NCBI GenBank assembly: GCA_021151825.1
Contig: JAGKWQ010000017.1
Span: 1-64,000, forward strand
Length of the DNA stretch: 64,000 nucleotides
Source of the DNA: Cellvibrionaceae bacterium
GTDB lineage: Bacteria; Pseudomonadota; Gammaproteobacteria; Pseudomonadales; Cellvibrionaceae
Direction of reading: 5' to 3'
Below are positions 26,128-34,961 of this stretch, in pieces. Numbering within the stretch: position 1 is the stretch's first letter; each line of letters starts with the position of its first letter. Position numbers and translations under genes: made by a program. The notes beneath the pieces are model-generated. The model searched no databases, was not told where the DNA came from, and was given only the letters and a program-made list of their open reading frames with translations.

Positions 26128-27775
26128 AAACTTTCTCCTTGAAGGGAGCTGCACCTATACGGCGATAGGTATCAATAAACAATTCTTCTTGCGTGCGATT
26201 AACAAGGTATACGTCAACCAGTTTTTGAATTACGGTTGGCATATCATCAGCGCTGAATGATGGACCGAGCACATCACCGAGTGATGCATCGTTACTTGCA
26301 CTACCACCCAACTGTACCTGATAAAACTCTTTACCCGCTTTGTCCACACCCAGAATTCCAATGTGGCCAACGTGATGGTGACCGCAGGCATTCATACAAC
26401 CGGAAATGTTCAGGTCGATATCACCTAGATCATAAACATAATCCAGGTCTTCAAACTGACGCTGGATTGCTTCAGCAATAGGAATGGATTTGGCGTTGGC
26501 GAGTGAACAGAAGTCACCGCCAGGGCAGCAAATAATATCGGTAATGGTACCAATATTTGGGGTAGCAAAACCGGCCACTTTGGCTTTTTGCCACAAGTTA
26601 AACAGTTCGGTTTTCTTCACATCGGCAAGCACGATATTTTGTTCGTGTGTGGTGCGCGCCTCGCCAAAACTGAATTCATCAGCGAGATCGGCGATGATTT
26701 CCAATTGCGAATCAGTGATATCACCTGGAGCAACGCCAGTTGGTTTCAGTGAAAGTGTAACCGCTGCATAGCCAGGTATTTTGTGCTCGCGCACATTGCG
26801 TTGTAGCCATTTGCTGAAAGCGATGCTATCTGCGGCCTGTGCATCGATCACTGCCTGGGCAGCTGCGCTATCAATAGTTTCGTAAGCAGGCGCGGTAAAG
26901 AAACCTTTCGCGCGTTCAATTTCAGCGCGGATCAATTTGCTGCTGCCATCCTTCAGGTGCTGCCATTCGTCTTCCACTTTTTGTGCGAAAACTTCCGGCG
27001 TTAATGCGCGTACCAGAATTTTGATACGGGCTTTGTATTTGTTATCGCGGCGGCCATAAAGGTTATACACACGCAGAATGGCTTCGAGGTAGGACAGTAA
27101 ATCTTCTTCTGGCAGGAAGTTGCGAATCGCAACGCCGATTACTGGTGTGCGGCCCAAGCCGCCGCCTACAAAGACTTTAAAACCAACTTCGCCTTTATCA
27201 TTAAATACAACCTCCAGACCGATATCATGCACTTGTACTGCAGCGCGATCCTGGGTTGAGCCGGTCACTGCAATTTTGAATTTGCGTGGCAGGAAAGCGA
27301 ATTCTGGATGGAAACTGGACCATTGGCGAATAATCTCGCAGTAGGGACGCGGATCGATAATTTCATCCGGCGCAACCCCGGCAAACTGGTCAGATGTCGT
27401 ATTGCGGATACAGTTACCGCTGGACTGGGTGCCGTGCATACCAACATCGGCCAGTTCCGACAAAATATCAGGAACCTCTGTCAGGTCCGGCCAGTTGTAC
27501 TGGATGTTCTGACGAGTACTGACGTGGCAGTAGCCTTTATCATAAAAGCGCGCAATATGAGCCAGCTTGCGGATCTGGGCGGAATTGATCATGCCGTAGG
27601 GCACGTTAATTCTCAGCATTGGGGCCAAACGTTGCACATACAAGCCATTCTGCAAGCGCAATGGCAGGAACTGCTCCGGTGGAAGTTCGCCCGCCAGAAA
27701 GCGTTCGGTTTGACCACGGAATTGGGCGATACGCTGACGCAAAATGCTGTTGTCGTACTCGTCGTAGATGTACAT
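26111..27775 (-). CDS. cysI: Assimilatory sulfite (nitrite) reductase hemoprotein
   Basis: 554 residues. Siroheme/[4Fe-4S] enzyme reducing sulfite to sulfide. The cofactor cysteines occur as C-P-G-G-D-F-C (C-x5-C) and C-M-N-A-C-G-H-H (C-x3-C). The N-terminal half has the ferredoxin-like repeat with L-R-x-x-x-G-L-Y-V-Q-R and H-V-S-T-R-Q-N-I-Q-Y, the usual residues that contact siroheme. It forms an operon with DUF934. Siroheme would come from cysG at 10.8 kb. Sulfite rather than nitrite is preferred because of the DUF934 partner. Confidence 0.92.
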   Translation of the reverse strand: MYIYDEYDNSILRQRIAQFRGQTERFLAGELPPEQFLPLRLQNGLYVQRLAPMLRINVPYGMINSAQIRKLAHIARFYDKGYCHVSTRQNIQYNWPDLTEVPDILSELADVGMHGTQSSGNCIRNTTSDQFAGVAPDEIIDPRPYCEIIRQWSSFHPEFAFLPRKFKIAVTGSTQDRAAVQVHDIGLEVVFNDKGEVGFKVFVGGGLGRTPVIGVAIRNFLPEEDLLSYLEAILRVYNLYGRRDNKYKARIKILVRALTPEVFAQKVEDEWQHLKDGSSKLIRAEIERAKGFFTAPAYETIDSAAAQAVIDAQAADSIAFSKWLQRNVREHKIPGYAAVTLSLKPTGVAPGDITDSQLEIIADLADEFSFGEARTTHEQNIVLADVKKTELFNLWQKAKVAGFATPNIGTITDIICCPGGDFCSLANAKSIPIAEAIQRQFEDLDYVYDLGDIDLNISGCMNACGHHHVGHIGILGVDKAGKEFYQVQLGGSASNDASLGDVLGPSFSADDMPTVIQKLVDVYLVNRTQEELFIDTYRRIGAAPFKEKVYAKAN

Positions 27776-28073
27776 GTAGCTAGATACCTATCTGATGTTA
27801 AAAAGTCATCGAGGGCTACTTTAGCTCCGTCGAAAACAAAGGATAACGGCCACCACGGAATGGCACTGTAGGCTAATAATCGGAGGCGCGCAGGATACAG
27901 GAAAAGCGGCTCACCAGCGAGTTTGTGGCGGCAAAATAGCAGCAGGCAATTCAGATGTGAATAATTCGTTGAGTCTAAGCTTGTTCCGGCAGGTTATGAT
28001 CCGCGCCGTTACTGGGCTTGGGCTGATATCATGTCCTTATTGATTTTTTTTCTTTATCTTAGCTATTTTACTT

Positions 28074-28742
28074 ATGCATGCTGATCCCGACCAATTATTC
28101 ATCCTGCCTCCTTGTGAAGCCGATATCCAGATTCTGCGCGCGGAGCAAGATTTCTTACTGATTAATAAGCCGACTCGCCTGTTGAGTGTTCCCGGTCGCC
28201 ATCCGCAAAACCGTGATTCGGTGATCAGCCGTTTACAGGTTGACTACCCGACGGCAGCCATCGTTCATCGTTTGGATTTTGATACCTCAGGGGTAATGGT
28301 TATCCCTCTTAATAAGGCTGCTTTATCACATATCAGCAAGCAGTTTCAGGCCCGCACGGTCAGTAAACACTATATCGCCATAGTGGCGGGGTTAATGAAA
28401 GAAGATCAAGCCACTATTAATTTACCCATCGCAGCAGGTGAGGGGCCTAAGTATAAAATTTGCCACGAATCGGGTAAGCCTTCGGTTACTGAATATCGGG
28501 TGTTAGCCCGTGACGAGGAGGCAGGAACAACCCGTGTTTTATTGCATCCGATTACCGGTCGATCCCATCAACTGCGTTTGCACTTGCAAGCCTTGGGACA
28601 CCCAATTCTGGGGTGCGAGTTCTATGGTGGGGAGTTTGCTGCTGCTGCTGCTGATCGTCTTTTGCTGCATGCGACAGATTTGCATTTTGCTCATCCCGTG
28701 ACTAATAAACTGGTTTTTATTGCTTGTGAACCGGACTTTTAG
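28074..28742 (+). CDS. RluA-family pseudouridine synthase
   Basis: 222 residues. Isomerises uridine to pseudouridine in RNA. The catalytic motif H-R-L-D-F-D-T-S-G contains Asp68, followed by the L-P-I-x-x-G and T-x-Y-x-V regions and a C-terminal H-P-x-T-G-R-x-H-Q-L-R-x-H-x-x-x-L-G-H-P-I-x-G block. It lacks an S4 domain, as RluA (23S/tRNA) does. The target RNA cannot be read from sequence. It is divergent from cysI across ~300 bp in which I see no other gene. Confidence 0.92.
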   Translation: MHADPDQLFILPPCEADIQILRAEQDFLLINKPTRLLSVPGRHPQNRDSVISRLQVDYPTAAIVHRLDFDTSGVMVIPLNKAALSHISKQFQARTVSKHYIAIVAGLMKEDQATINLPIAAGEGPKYKICHESGKPSVTEYRVLARDEEAGTTRVLLHPITGRSHQLRLHLQALGHPILGCEFYGGEFAAAAADRLLLHATDLHFAHPVTNKLVFIACEPDF

Positions 28743-28825
28743 TTCTAAAAGTAATTCAGACAATTTCATTTTTTATCTGTCAATGTAAATTCCCGTTAAG
28801 TTGTTATCTGTAAGCTTTAATTTGT

Positions 28826-28854
28826 TTGACAACGTTGTCTGTTGCGCGAAAATG
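28826..28854 (+). promoter_or_regulatory. LacI-type operator and probable promoter of the GH16 lipoprotein gene
   Basis: TGACAACGTTGTCT (28827-28840) contains a perfect 12-bp palindrome GACAACGTTGTC with CG at the centre, as in LacI/GalR-family operators. It overlaps a consensus -35 TTGACA (28826-28831); the -10 (near 28849) is weak. It matches the site at 17076-17089 in arm and centre, the pattern being TGACARCGYTGTC. Confidence 0.6.
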
Positions 28855-28897
28855 GCATCTCTAAACACAATCGCAAGGGCGATAACGGAGCGAGGCA

Positions 28898-29890
28898 ATG
28901 AATAAAAAAATAATCCTGATTACCGGTTTGATGGCAGCAAGCGTAGGATTTGTCGGTTGCGATACTGGTAAAAATAAACCTGATAACACCCCCGCCAGTA
29001 ACGTCCAGCCACAGCCAGCACCTGCTGCATCGGTTCCAATATTTTTTGATGACTTTAGTTACGGCGATCTGGCTGCGTTCCACAACAATGGTTGGAAGGT
29101 GAGAACTGAAACTGGCCATCCGGGTATCGAAGGTGCTACCTGGTCAGCCGAGGGCTTGTCATTCCATCAGGATATTGCCGGGGCGGAAAATGGCGCAATT
29201 CGTATGAGTTCGGTGACCGGTGGTAAAGGCGAAAACACTCGCCACACCCAATTCTGCCATGCACGTAAATATCGTGAAGGCACTTATGCTGCACGCGTAT
29301 TTTTCCGCGATGAACCCAGCTACGGCCCTGATGGTGATGAAGTAATTCAGACGTTCTACGCGATCAGCCCATTAAAAGCACCGATGGATAAAAATTATAG
29401 CGAAACCGATTTTGAATATTTGCCTAATGGTGGTTGGGGCGAAAATACAGTTCCGGCAATGTGGACTACCAGTTGGGATACTTTCCAGTTAAAACCCTGG
29501 ACCAAAGTTAATGAATACACACGCAAGGCTGGTAGTTATGCAGGTTGGCACACTCTGGTGCTGACAGTGACCGATAATAAAGTGATTTATTATGTGGATG
29601 GACAACTATTTTCTGAACATACCAGCGCAGTTTATCCGGAAGATTTTATGTCCATCAATTTCAACCTATGGTTTATGCCAAAAGGTGCCGATGGTTCACA
29701 AGGTCCAGTAGATTCGCCTGAGTTGCGTGAATATCAAGAGGATGTTGATTGGGTGTTTTTCCATGAGGGTGTAGCTTTATCAACGGCAGAAGTTGAAACG
29801 CTGGTGAGCAGCTATCGCACCAGTAAAGTTGCTTTTATTGACGATGTTAAAGAGCAAAATCCTGCATTGCCATCGCCTTGTGGTTTATAA
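28898..29890 (+). CDS. GH16-type glycoside hydrolase lipoprotein
   Basis: 330 residues. The signal peptide ends in a lipobox (V-G-C at about residues 19-21), then a Pro/Ala/Gln-rich spacer, then a concanavalin-like fold domain (about 48-270). The catalytic pattern E-T-D-F-E (E169, D171, E173) is the ExDxE form of family GH16, so cleavage of a beta-1,3(4)-glucan-like polymer is likely. The substrate could differ because overall similarity to classic laminarinases looks modest. RBS GGAG/GAGG is present. An operator-like palindrome upstream suggests sugar-responsive control. It ends at a terminator shared with the next gene. Confidence 0.8.
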   Translation: MNKKIILITGLMAASVGFVGCDTGKNKPDNTPASNVQPQPAPAASVPIFFDDFSYGDLAAFHNNGWKVRTETGHPGIEGATWSAEGLSFHQDIAGAENGAIRMSSVTGGKGENTRHTQFCHARKYREGTYAARVFFRDEPSYGPDGDEVIQTFYAISPLKAPMDKNYSETDFEYLPNGGWGENTVPAMWTTSWDTFQLKPWTKVNEYTRKAGSYAGWHTLVLTVTDNKVIYYVDGQLFSEHTSAVYPEDFMSINFNLWFMPKGADGSQGPVDSPELREYQEDVDWVFFHEGVALSTAEVETLVSSYRTSKVAFIDDVKEQNPALPSPCGL

Positions 29891-29913
29891 AACCTGATTA
29901 TTGATTGTCACCC

Positions 29914-29954
29914 AAAAAGCCTGACAGTAATTGCAATACTGCCAGGCTTTTTTT
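29914..29954. terminator. Bidirectional intrinsic terminator
   Basis: AAAAAGCCTG (29914-29923) pairs with CAGGCTTTTT; the inner CAG and CTG extend the stem. Ts follow on the plus strand and the opposing A-run provides Ts on the minus strand. Confidence 0.85.
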
Positions 29955-30783
29955 ATTGGCGTTTACGCTGCCACCAATATCCCGCAATAACAATCAAAAT
30001 GCACACTAAGAGAGTTTTCAGAAGAAAGTTGGTGCTTTGTGATTTTGCATCGTAGAGCGGCTGGTTTTCTTTTTGAGCGTTAATGCTGGTAACTGCTATT
30101 GAACTATTTGCAAAGCTGGACGAGTGTTGATTTGGTACTGTTCCGCTTATATCCGAGGTGCGCAAGTTTTTATTTAACGATGACGAGCTGCGAACATACG
30201 AAGATGTACTGGTCGAGTTTTCTGATGTCTTGGTAGAGGTCAGTGTGTCTCGTTCAGGAAAGTAATATTTCTGATAAAACTCTTCGCTGTCTTCTTGCCA
30301 AAGTTTATGAATGTTATCTCTGACTGTATCAAGCACCATTGCAGGAGTTGCTTCGCTAAGGCGCTTGCGTGAGTCAAAAATATGCTTAAGCGTTTGATAA
30401 TCTGCCGGTTCCATAGCAGCAAATGCAGTTTCATCACCGAGCCAATGGTCACCGAGATATAGCATTTTTGTAGAGATATGATTAATTAATAAAAAAGAAT
30501 CATGAGCTTGCAAGGAACTCATATCCAAGGCAAGCCCTGAATGCGTGGGTTGCATTTGATATATATACTTGTTGATTATCGCAAAGGCTTGTGTAAATGA
30601 ATTATACGGGTCTCTTCGATCGGGGCGTTGATAAACATGACCTCCACCTTCGACTTTTAAAATCAGAACGACTGACTGGGAGTAATCAAAAGTAGCTTCC
30701 GGATCTGCTATTGATTGGTTTGATGGTAGTCCCAGTATTAGCAAGAATAAAAATCTTGCTATGTTGGTGAGATATTTATTCAA
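29953..30783 (-). CDS. Unknown exported, C-terminally membrane-anchored protein
   Basis: 276 residues. Signal peptide (about 1-26), a globular part (about 27-160) with many aromatic and His residues, a Ser/Thr/Asn-rich low-complexity stretch (about 180-245), and a C-terminal membrane helix (about 252-268) followed by W-W-Q-R-K-R-Q. The plan is like Gram-positive wall-anchored proteins without LPxTG, or like rhombosortase/GlyGly tails, but no GlyGly motif is present. No domain recognised. Monocistronic, convergent with the GH16 lipoprotein. Confidence 0.65.
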   Translation of the reverse strand: MNKYLTNIARFLFLLILGLPSNQSIADPEATFDYSQSVVLILKVEGGGHVYQRPDRRDPYNSFTQAFAIINKYIYQMQPTHSGLALDMSSLQAHDSFLLINHISTKMLYLGDHWLGDETAFAAMEPADYQTLKHIFDSRKRLSEATPAMVLDTVRDNIHKLWQEDSEEFYQKYYFPERDTLTSTKTSENSTSTSSYVRSSSSLNKNLRTSDISGTVPNQHSSSFANSSIAVTSINAQKENQPLYDAKSQSTNFLLKTLLVCILIVIAGYWWQRKRQ

Positions 30784-30812
30784 ACTATATTTCCCTGTTT
30801 AAAAATGATGAT

Positions 30813-30841
30813 GCCCTGTTCAAAAAAAGTTTGAACAGGGC
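30813..30841 (-). terminator. Strong hairpin after actP
   Basis: A 12-bp perfect stem (GCCCTGTTCAAA with TTTGAACAGGGC) closes a 5-base loop about 10 bp past the actP stop. On the minus strand only a weak T-rich stretch follows, so termination may be partial. Confidence 0.6.
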
Positions 30842-30850
30842 AGGTTGAGC

Positions 30851-32491
30851 TTAATGCTCTGAAGCTTCTGCCGCACCAATGCCCGTTTGCGAACGAACAA
30901 ATTGTGCATCAAAGGCCGCTTGTTCAGTTTTTGCCGCTGCGGAATGATCCAGCAATGAAAAAATCCAGATACCAATAAACGCTACGCTTACTGAGAAAAT
31001 CGCGGGATATTTGTAAGGGAAAATGGCTTCTTTATTACCGAATGCATCTACCCACACTGTCGGGCCGATAAATACCAATATTACGGCGGTTAATAGCCCT
31101 AACGAACCACCAATCACCGCACCGCGTGTAGTGAGTTTACGCCAGTACATACTGAGCAATAAAATCGGGAAGTTAGCACTGGCGGCAACACAGAAGGCGA
31201 GTCCCACCATGAATGCAACGTTTTGGTTTTCAAATACAATACCCAATAATACTGCAATTACACCGAGGGTGATTGTTGCGATACGTGAAGCGCGCATTTC
31301 TTTTTGCTCGTTACGCTCACCTTTCAGGATCAATGTGGAATAGAGATCGTGAGAAATTGCACTGGAACCGGCGAGTGTTAAACCGGAAACTACCGCGAGA
31401 ATAGTGGCGAAGGCAACCGCTGAAATAAAACCAAGCAATAAATCTCCGCCTACCGCTTGGGACAAATGAATGGCTGCCATATTTGTCCCACCATTCAGTG
31501 CACCATTGGTGAAATATTCAGGGTGAGCCGCTAGTAAAACAATTGCGCCGAAACCAATGATAAAGGTAAGGATATAAAAATAACCGATAAAACCAGTTGC
31601 ATAAAATACAGAGCGACGTGCTTGTACGGCATCGCGCACGGTAAAGAAACGCATCAAAATATGTGGCAAGCCCGCAGTACCGAACATCAGTGCCATGCCT
31701 AACGAAATAGCAGAGATAGGATCAGATACCAATGTTCCCGGTGCCATAATAGCTTCGCCTTTGCTGTGCACTTTAATTGCTTCGGCAAACATATTTTCAA
31801 AACTGAATCCAAAGTGCACCATCACCAATATGGCCATCAGGGTTGCGCCAGAAAGTAACAGGATGGCTTTAATTAATTGCACCCAGGTAGTAGCGAGCAT
31901 ACCGCCAAAGGTGACATAGAAGGTCATCAATACGCCGACAATGATAACGGCAGTTTCATATTGCATTCCAAATAACAATTCAATGAGTTTTCCGGCACCA
32001 ACCATTTGTGCGATCAAATAAAAAATCACAGTGACGAGCGAGCCACTCGCCGCGAGTATGCGAATGGGTTTTTGCTGTAAACGAAAAGAGGCAACATCGG
32101 CAAAGGTATACTTACCTAAATTTCGCAATGGCTCGGCAATTAGCAATAACACCAGGGGCCAGCCGACTAAAAATCCGATCGCATAAATTAATCCATCAAA
32201 ACCGGATAAATACACCAGGCCCGCAATCCCGAGGAATGAAGCTGCAGACATATAATCACCTGCAATCGCCAATCCATTCTGGAAACCGGTAATACCACCA
32301 CCCGCAGCATAAAAGTCTTTGGTGGTTTTGGTGCGCTTGGATGCCCAAACTGTAATACCCAATGTAAGTACCACAAACAAAACAAACATAAAAATTGCAG
32401 AATCAGGAGCCATGCTTTTTGATTGAGCTAAAGCGGGCAGGCTGATCATTGCGATCAGCAATAGGGGCAGACGTGAAAAAATATTCATCAT
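30851..32491 (-). CDS. actP: Acetate/cation symporter ActP-like
   Basis: 546 residues. Sodium:solute symporter family, likely taking up acetate or other short carboxylates. An N-terminal signal-like segment is followed by about 13 membrane helices; G-N-x-x-G-like and the G-x-x-x-A-G-D-Y-M-S-A-A-S-F-L-G-I motif near residues 50-66 are typical of ActP. It overlaps the upstream DUF485 gene by 4 bp, the standard YjcH-ActP arrangement. A LuxR-type two-component pair lies just upstream on the same strand and may control it. Confidence 0.93.
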   Translation of the reverse strand: MMNIFSRLPLLLIAMISLPALAQSKSMAPDSAIFMFVLFVVLTLGITVWASKRTKTTKDFYAAGGGITGFQNGLAIAGDYMSAASFLGIAGLVYLSGFDGLIYAIGFLVGWPLVLLLIAEPLRNLGKYTFADVASFRLQQKPIRILAASGSLVTVIFYLIAQMVGAGKLIELLFGMQYETAVIIVGVLMTFYVTFGGMLATTWVQLIKAILLLSGATLMAILVMVHFGFSFENMFAEAIKVHSKGEAIMAPGTLVSDPISAISLGMALMFGTAGLPHILMRFFTVRDAVQARRSVFYATGFIGYFYILTFIIGFGAIVLLAAHPEYFTNGALNGGTNMAAIHLSQAVGGDLLLGFISAVAFATILAVVSGLTLAGSSAISHDLYSTLILKGERNEQKEMRASRIATITLGVIAVLLGIVFENQNVAFMVGLAFCVAASANFPILLLSMYWRKLTTRGAVIGGSLGLLTAVILVFIGPTVWVDAFGNKEAIFPYKYPAIFSVSVAFIGIWIFSLLDHSAAAKTEQAAFDAQFVRSQTGIGAAEASEH

Positions 32492-32796
32492 TTCAATGCC
32501 TCTGCTTTTTTGATAATCGCTTGATTTAATGGCTCAAGTACACGGTTGGCGTAGTACACATAAATACCGGTAATGACAAAGCAAAGTAGGATGATGCCCA
32601 GGCCAAGTGCAATACCCAGTGAAGTTACTCCAGTGCCAATGGTGCTGCCCAATGATTCGGGAGTAAAACCGATTGCCAGAATCAACGCAAAATACGCTGT
32701 AATAATGACGATGGAGAGCGGCCACATAATTTTTTTGCGTGCGCGGGTCAGGGCCGCGTACTCCGGCCACTGCCGGATAGTTTCAGTATGGTTCAT
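32488..32796 (-). CDS. DUF485 (YjcH-like) membrane protein
   Basis: 102 residues with two membrane helices (about 24-44 and 60-84) and the family ending Y-V-x-x-A-N-x-x-x-D/E-P-L. DUF485 proteins are the usual small partner of ActP. Translationally coupled to actP by a 4-bp overlap. Confidence 0.92.
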   Translation of the reverse strand: MNHTETIRQWPEYAALTRARKKIMWPLSIVIITAYFALILAIGFTPESLGSTIGTGVTSLGIALGLGIILLCFVITGIYVYYANRVLEPLNQAIIKKAEALK

Positions 32797-33007
32797 AGGT
32801 TTCCCTGTTCTTTATGGGTTTTAGTGCAGGTAATGATTGGGTCGTGTGGCGGCCTTGTGTTACCGCGATTTATGTATTTTTGTTATCGCTGTTGGTACCG
32901 CAGGTTTTGGCGGGTAGGGGATTTTAGCAGCCATTGCGCTGCAACAGGAATAGTGTAACAGGGGAATTAACGCCGATTTGTACCGGGTTTTGGAGAACCC
33001 GGTTTTG

Positions 33008-33604
33008 CTAGATCCACCCTTTCTGGCGGGCTATGCGTGCAGCATCCACACGATTAACCGCATGAAGCTTGGCGATAGCTTCGGAGAGATAATTGCGCAC
33101 TGTGCCTTCCGACAAACAAAGTACAGTAGCAATTTCCGCGGTGGTTTTACCTTCTGCCGCCAAACGCAAGGCGCGGCGCTCTTTGTCATTTAACGGGTCC
33201 GCTTCGCCTAACGCCATCATTGCCAATTCACCATCGATAACGCGTTTGCCCTCCATCACTTTGTAGATGGCTTCAATTAATTGTTCGGACGGTGCATCTT
33301 TTAATAAAAAACCGGCAACACCCATATCAATTGCGCGGCGAATATAACCGGAGCGACCAAAAGTAGTGATGATGATGGTTTTTGTTTGCAGTTTTTGTTG
33401 TAGAACCCATTGAGCCAATTCCAAACCTGAACGGCCGGGCATTTCAATATCGGTTAATAAAATATCGTAACTATTTTGTTTCATTAGCAGCCAGGCACGG
33501 TCACCGTCTTCTGCCTGGGTAATTTCAAAACCGGTTTCCATTCCTAACAGTGCCGCCAATGCGCCACGCACCATGGATTGATCTTCAGCTAATAAAATTT
33601 TCAT
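33008..33604 (-). CDS. LuxR/NarL-type response regulator
   Basis: 198 residues. N-terminal receiver with phospho-acceptor Asp in L-L-T-D-I-E-M-P-G (about residue 52) and the usual D/E pair and Lys. C-terminal LuxR helix-turn-helix with A-E-G-K-T-T-A-E-I-A and S-E-G-T-V-R-N-Y-L-S. It lies 15 bp after its probable kinase gene. The closeness to actP/DUF485, all on the same strand, suggests that it controls carboxylate uptake, but this is inferred from position. Confidence 0.93.
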   Translation of the reverse strand: MKILLAEDQSMVRGALAALLGMETGFEITQAEDGDRAWLLMKQNSYDILLTDIEMPGRSGLELAQWVLQQKLQTKTIIITTFGRSGYIRRAIDMGVAGFLLKDAPSEQLIEAIYKVMEGKRVIDGELAMMALGEADPLNDKERRALRLAAEGKTTAEIATVLCLSEGTVRNYLSEAIAKLHAVNRVDAARIARQKGWI

Positions 33605-33619
33605 TGTTATATATGACTC

Positions 33620-34711
33620 TTAACGATGCAGCTCGCGTGTAGGTAATGAAATAATAAATTCACAGCCCTTGTGAATAGACGATTGCAAATCGCCCGCTAG
33701 CGCATGTAACCGCTCTTGAATTCCTTGTAATCCATTGCCAGGTGTTAGCGATGTAACTTCTCCGTTGTCGCGCATTTTTACCTGGATTTTATCGCATGCT
33801 TTACTGAACTCTATTTGGCAATGGTTGCCTTTACTGTGACGTAAAATATTGGTGGTTAGTTCAGTCAGGGCGAGAATTATCGCCGTTTCCGCGCGGGGCG
33901 ATAATTGTGGAATATCGCCGTTCAGCTCTACTACAAAGCCCTTTTGCCGTAGCCGTTCACACAATTCCATCACTTCACCGGAAAGACCGCGATGCTTGTA
34001 GCCTGACACTGTTTGGCGCACAAGGCTTAAACTATTCCGTGCAATCTGGTGCAGTTCTGATAAATGTTGCTGCACGGATTCATGTTTTTCTTGCTTCAAT
34101 AATTTTTCTGCCAGTTCAGCTTTCAAGGCGATGCTCGACAGCGTATGCCCCAAAATGTCGTGCAGGTCGCGCGCAATACGTTCACGTTCTGCAATTACTG
34201 CAAGTTGTTCAATTTCCTGATGGCTTTTTAATAAATTTGAACGCGCATCCATTCGCATGCGTTCAACATAACCAATAATCCCGATTGAAATTAAACCCGA
34301 CAGCGCCGGAAATGCAAAAAAGGGAAACGGGTAATTAAATTGATAATGCAGGGCCAAAATCAGACCGGTCAATACGGCAGTAATCATCAGCCATGTTTTG
34401 GTACGATAAGAAAAACCAATCACAAAACCGACATAAGAAAAAAATGTACTGGAGCCGGGAGAGTAGGGCGTAATAATAATTGCCAGCAAAACAATCGCGG
34501 CTACCGGTTTCCATATATGTTGAGGTTTTGATTGGATGGCCCAGATATAGAAAGCAACAAATAAGAGATAGGCACCGATAAACAATCCCAGTTTGAATTC
34601 ACCCCAAGGCATGTAATAGAGCGGGACAAAGTACCAAAGACTGAAAATCAACCATACCCATGATTTGGCGGAATGGAGTGAACCGGGGCATTGTTCTGGC
34701 CGGTGGTGCAT
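33620..34711 (-). CDS. DesK-type sensor histidine kinase
   Basis: 363 residues. About five or six N-terminal membrane helices (20-155) without a large periplasmic loop, then a HisKA_3 dimerisation domain with phospho-His in R-D-L-H-D-I-L-G-H (about residue 183) and an HATPase_c domain with N box (L-T-E-L-T-T-N-I-L-R-H) and M-R-D-N-G and G-N-G-L-Q-G-I boxes. Cognate to the downstream LuxR-type regulator. The missing extracellular domain suggests that it senses a membrane-associated or intracellular cue. Confidence 0.92.
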   Translation of the reverse strand: MHHRPEQCPGSLHSAKSWVWLIFSLWYFVPLYYMPWGEFKLGLFIGAYLLFVAFYIWAIQSKPQHIWKPVAAIVLLAIIITPYSPGSSTFFSYVGFVIGFSYRTKTWLMITAVLTGLILALHYQFNYPFPFFAFPALSGLISIGIIGYVERMRMDARSNLLKSHQEIEQLAVIAERERIARDLHDILGHTLSSIALKAELAEKLLKQEKHESVQQHLSELHQIARNSLSLVRQTVSGYKHRGLSGEVMELCERLRQKGFVVELNGDIPQLSPRAETAIILALTELTTNILRHSKGNHCQIEFSKACDKIQVKMRDNGEVTSLTPGNGLQGIQERLHALAGDLQSSIHKGCEFIISLPTRELHR

Positions 34712-34916
34712 AAAGAGATACCTGAATTGATACCAGCATTAGATGTGAAAATCTATTATGGACTCATCGCCCTGAAGACTTAAATACTCAGCGCCTGAAT
34801 GTGTAGCAAATAGTGTGGCGCAAACCGGGAATCAAAACTATCTCTCCCCGTCATCAGTCGGGTATGACAAATGTCAGACAAATAAATAGTTTACAGATTA
34901 CTTTGTTTGTATTATT

Positions 34917-34937
34917 TTGATATCTAAATGATATCAA
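34917..34937 (+). promoter_or_regulatory. Operator-like inverted repeat upstream of the SPFH-Arc operon
   Basis: TTGATATC (34917-34924) and GATATCAA (34930-34937) are perfect 8-bp arms with a 5-base spacer, 14 bases before the AGGAG RBS. The second gene of the operon encodes a ribbon-helix-helix protein, a family that usually represses its own operon through such sites. Confidence 0.5.
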
Positions 34938-34961
34938 TCGATAGCTCAAAAGGAGAAAATC

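Noticed and set aside
27308..27871. 187-codon frame antisense to the sulfite reductase start
   Set aside because: Overlaps conserved CysI coding and has no family features.
34865..34876. TGACA-AA-TGTCA palindrome between the kinase and SPFH genes, as a third LacI-type site
   Set aside because: Lacks the central CG and the 14-bp layout of the other two; too short to support.
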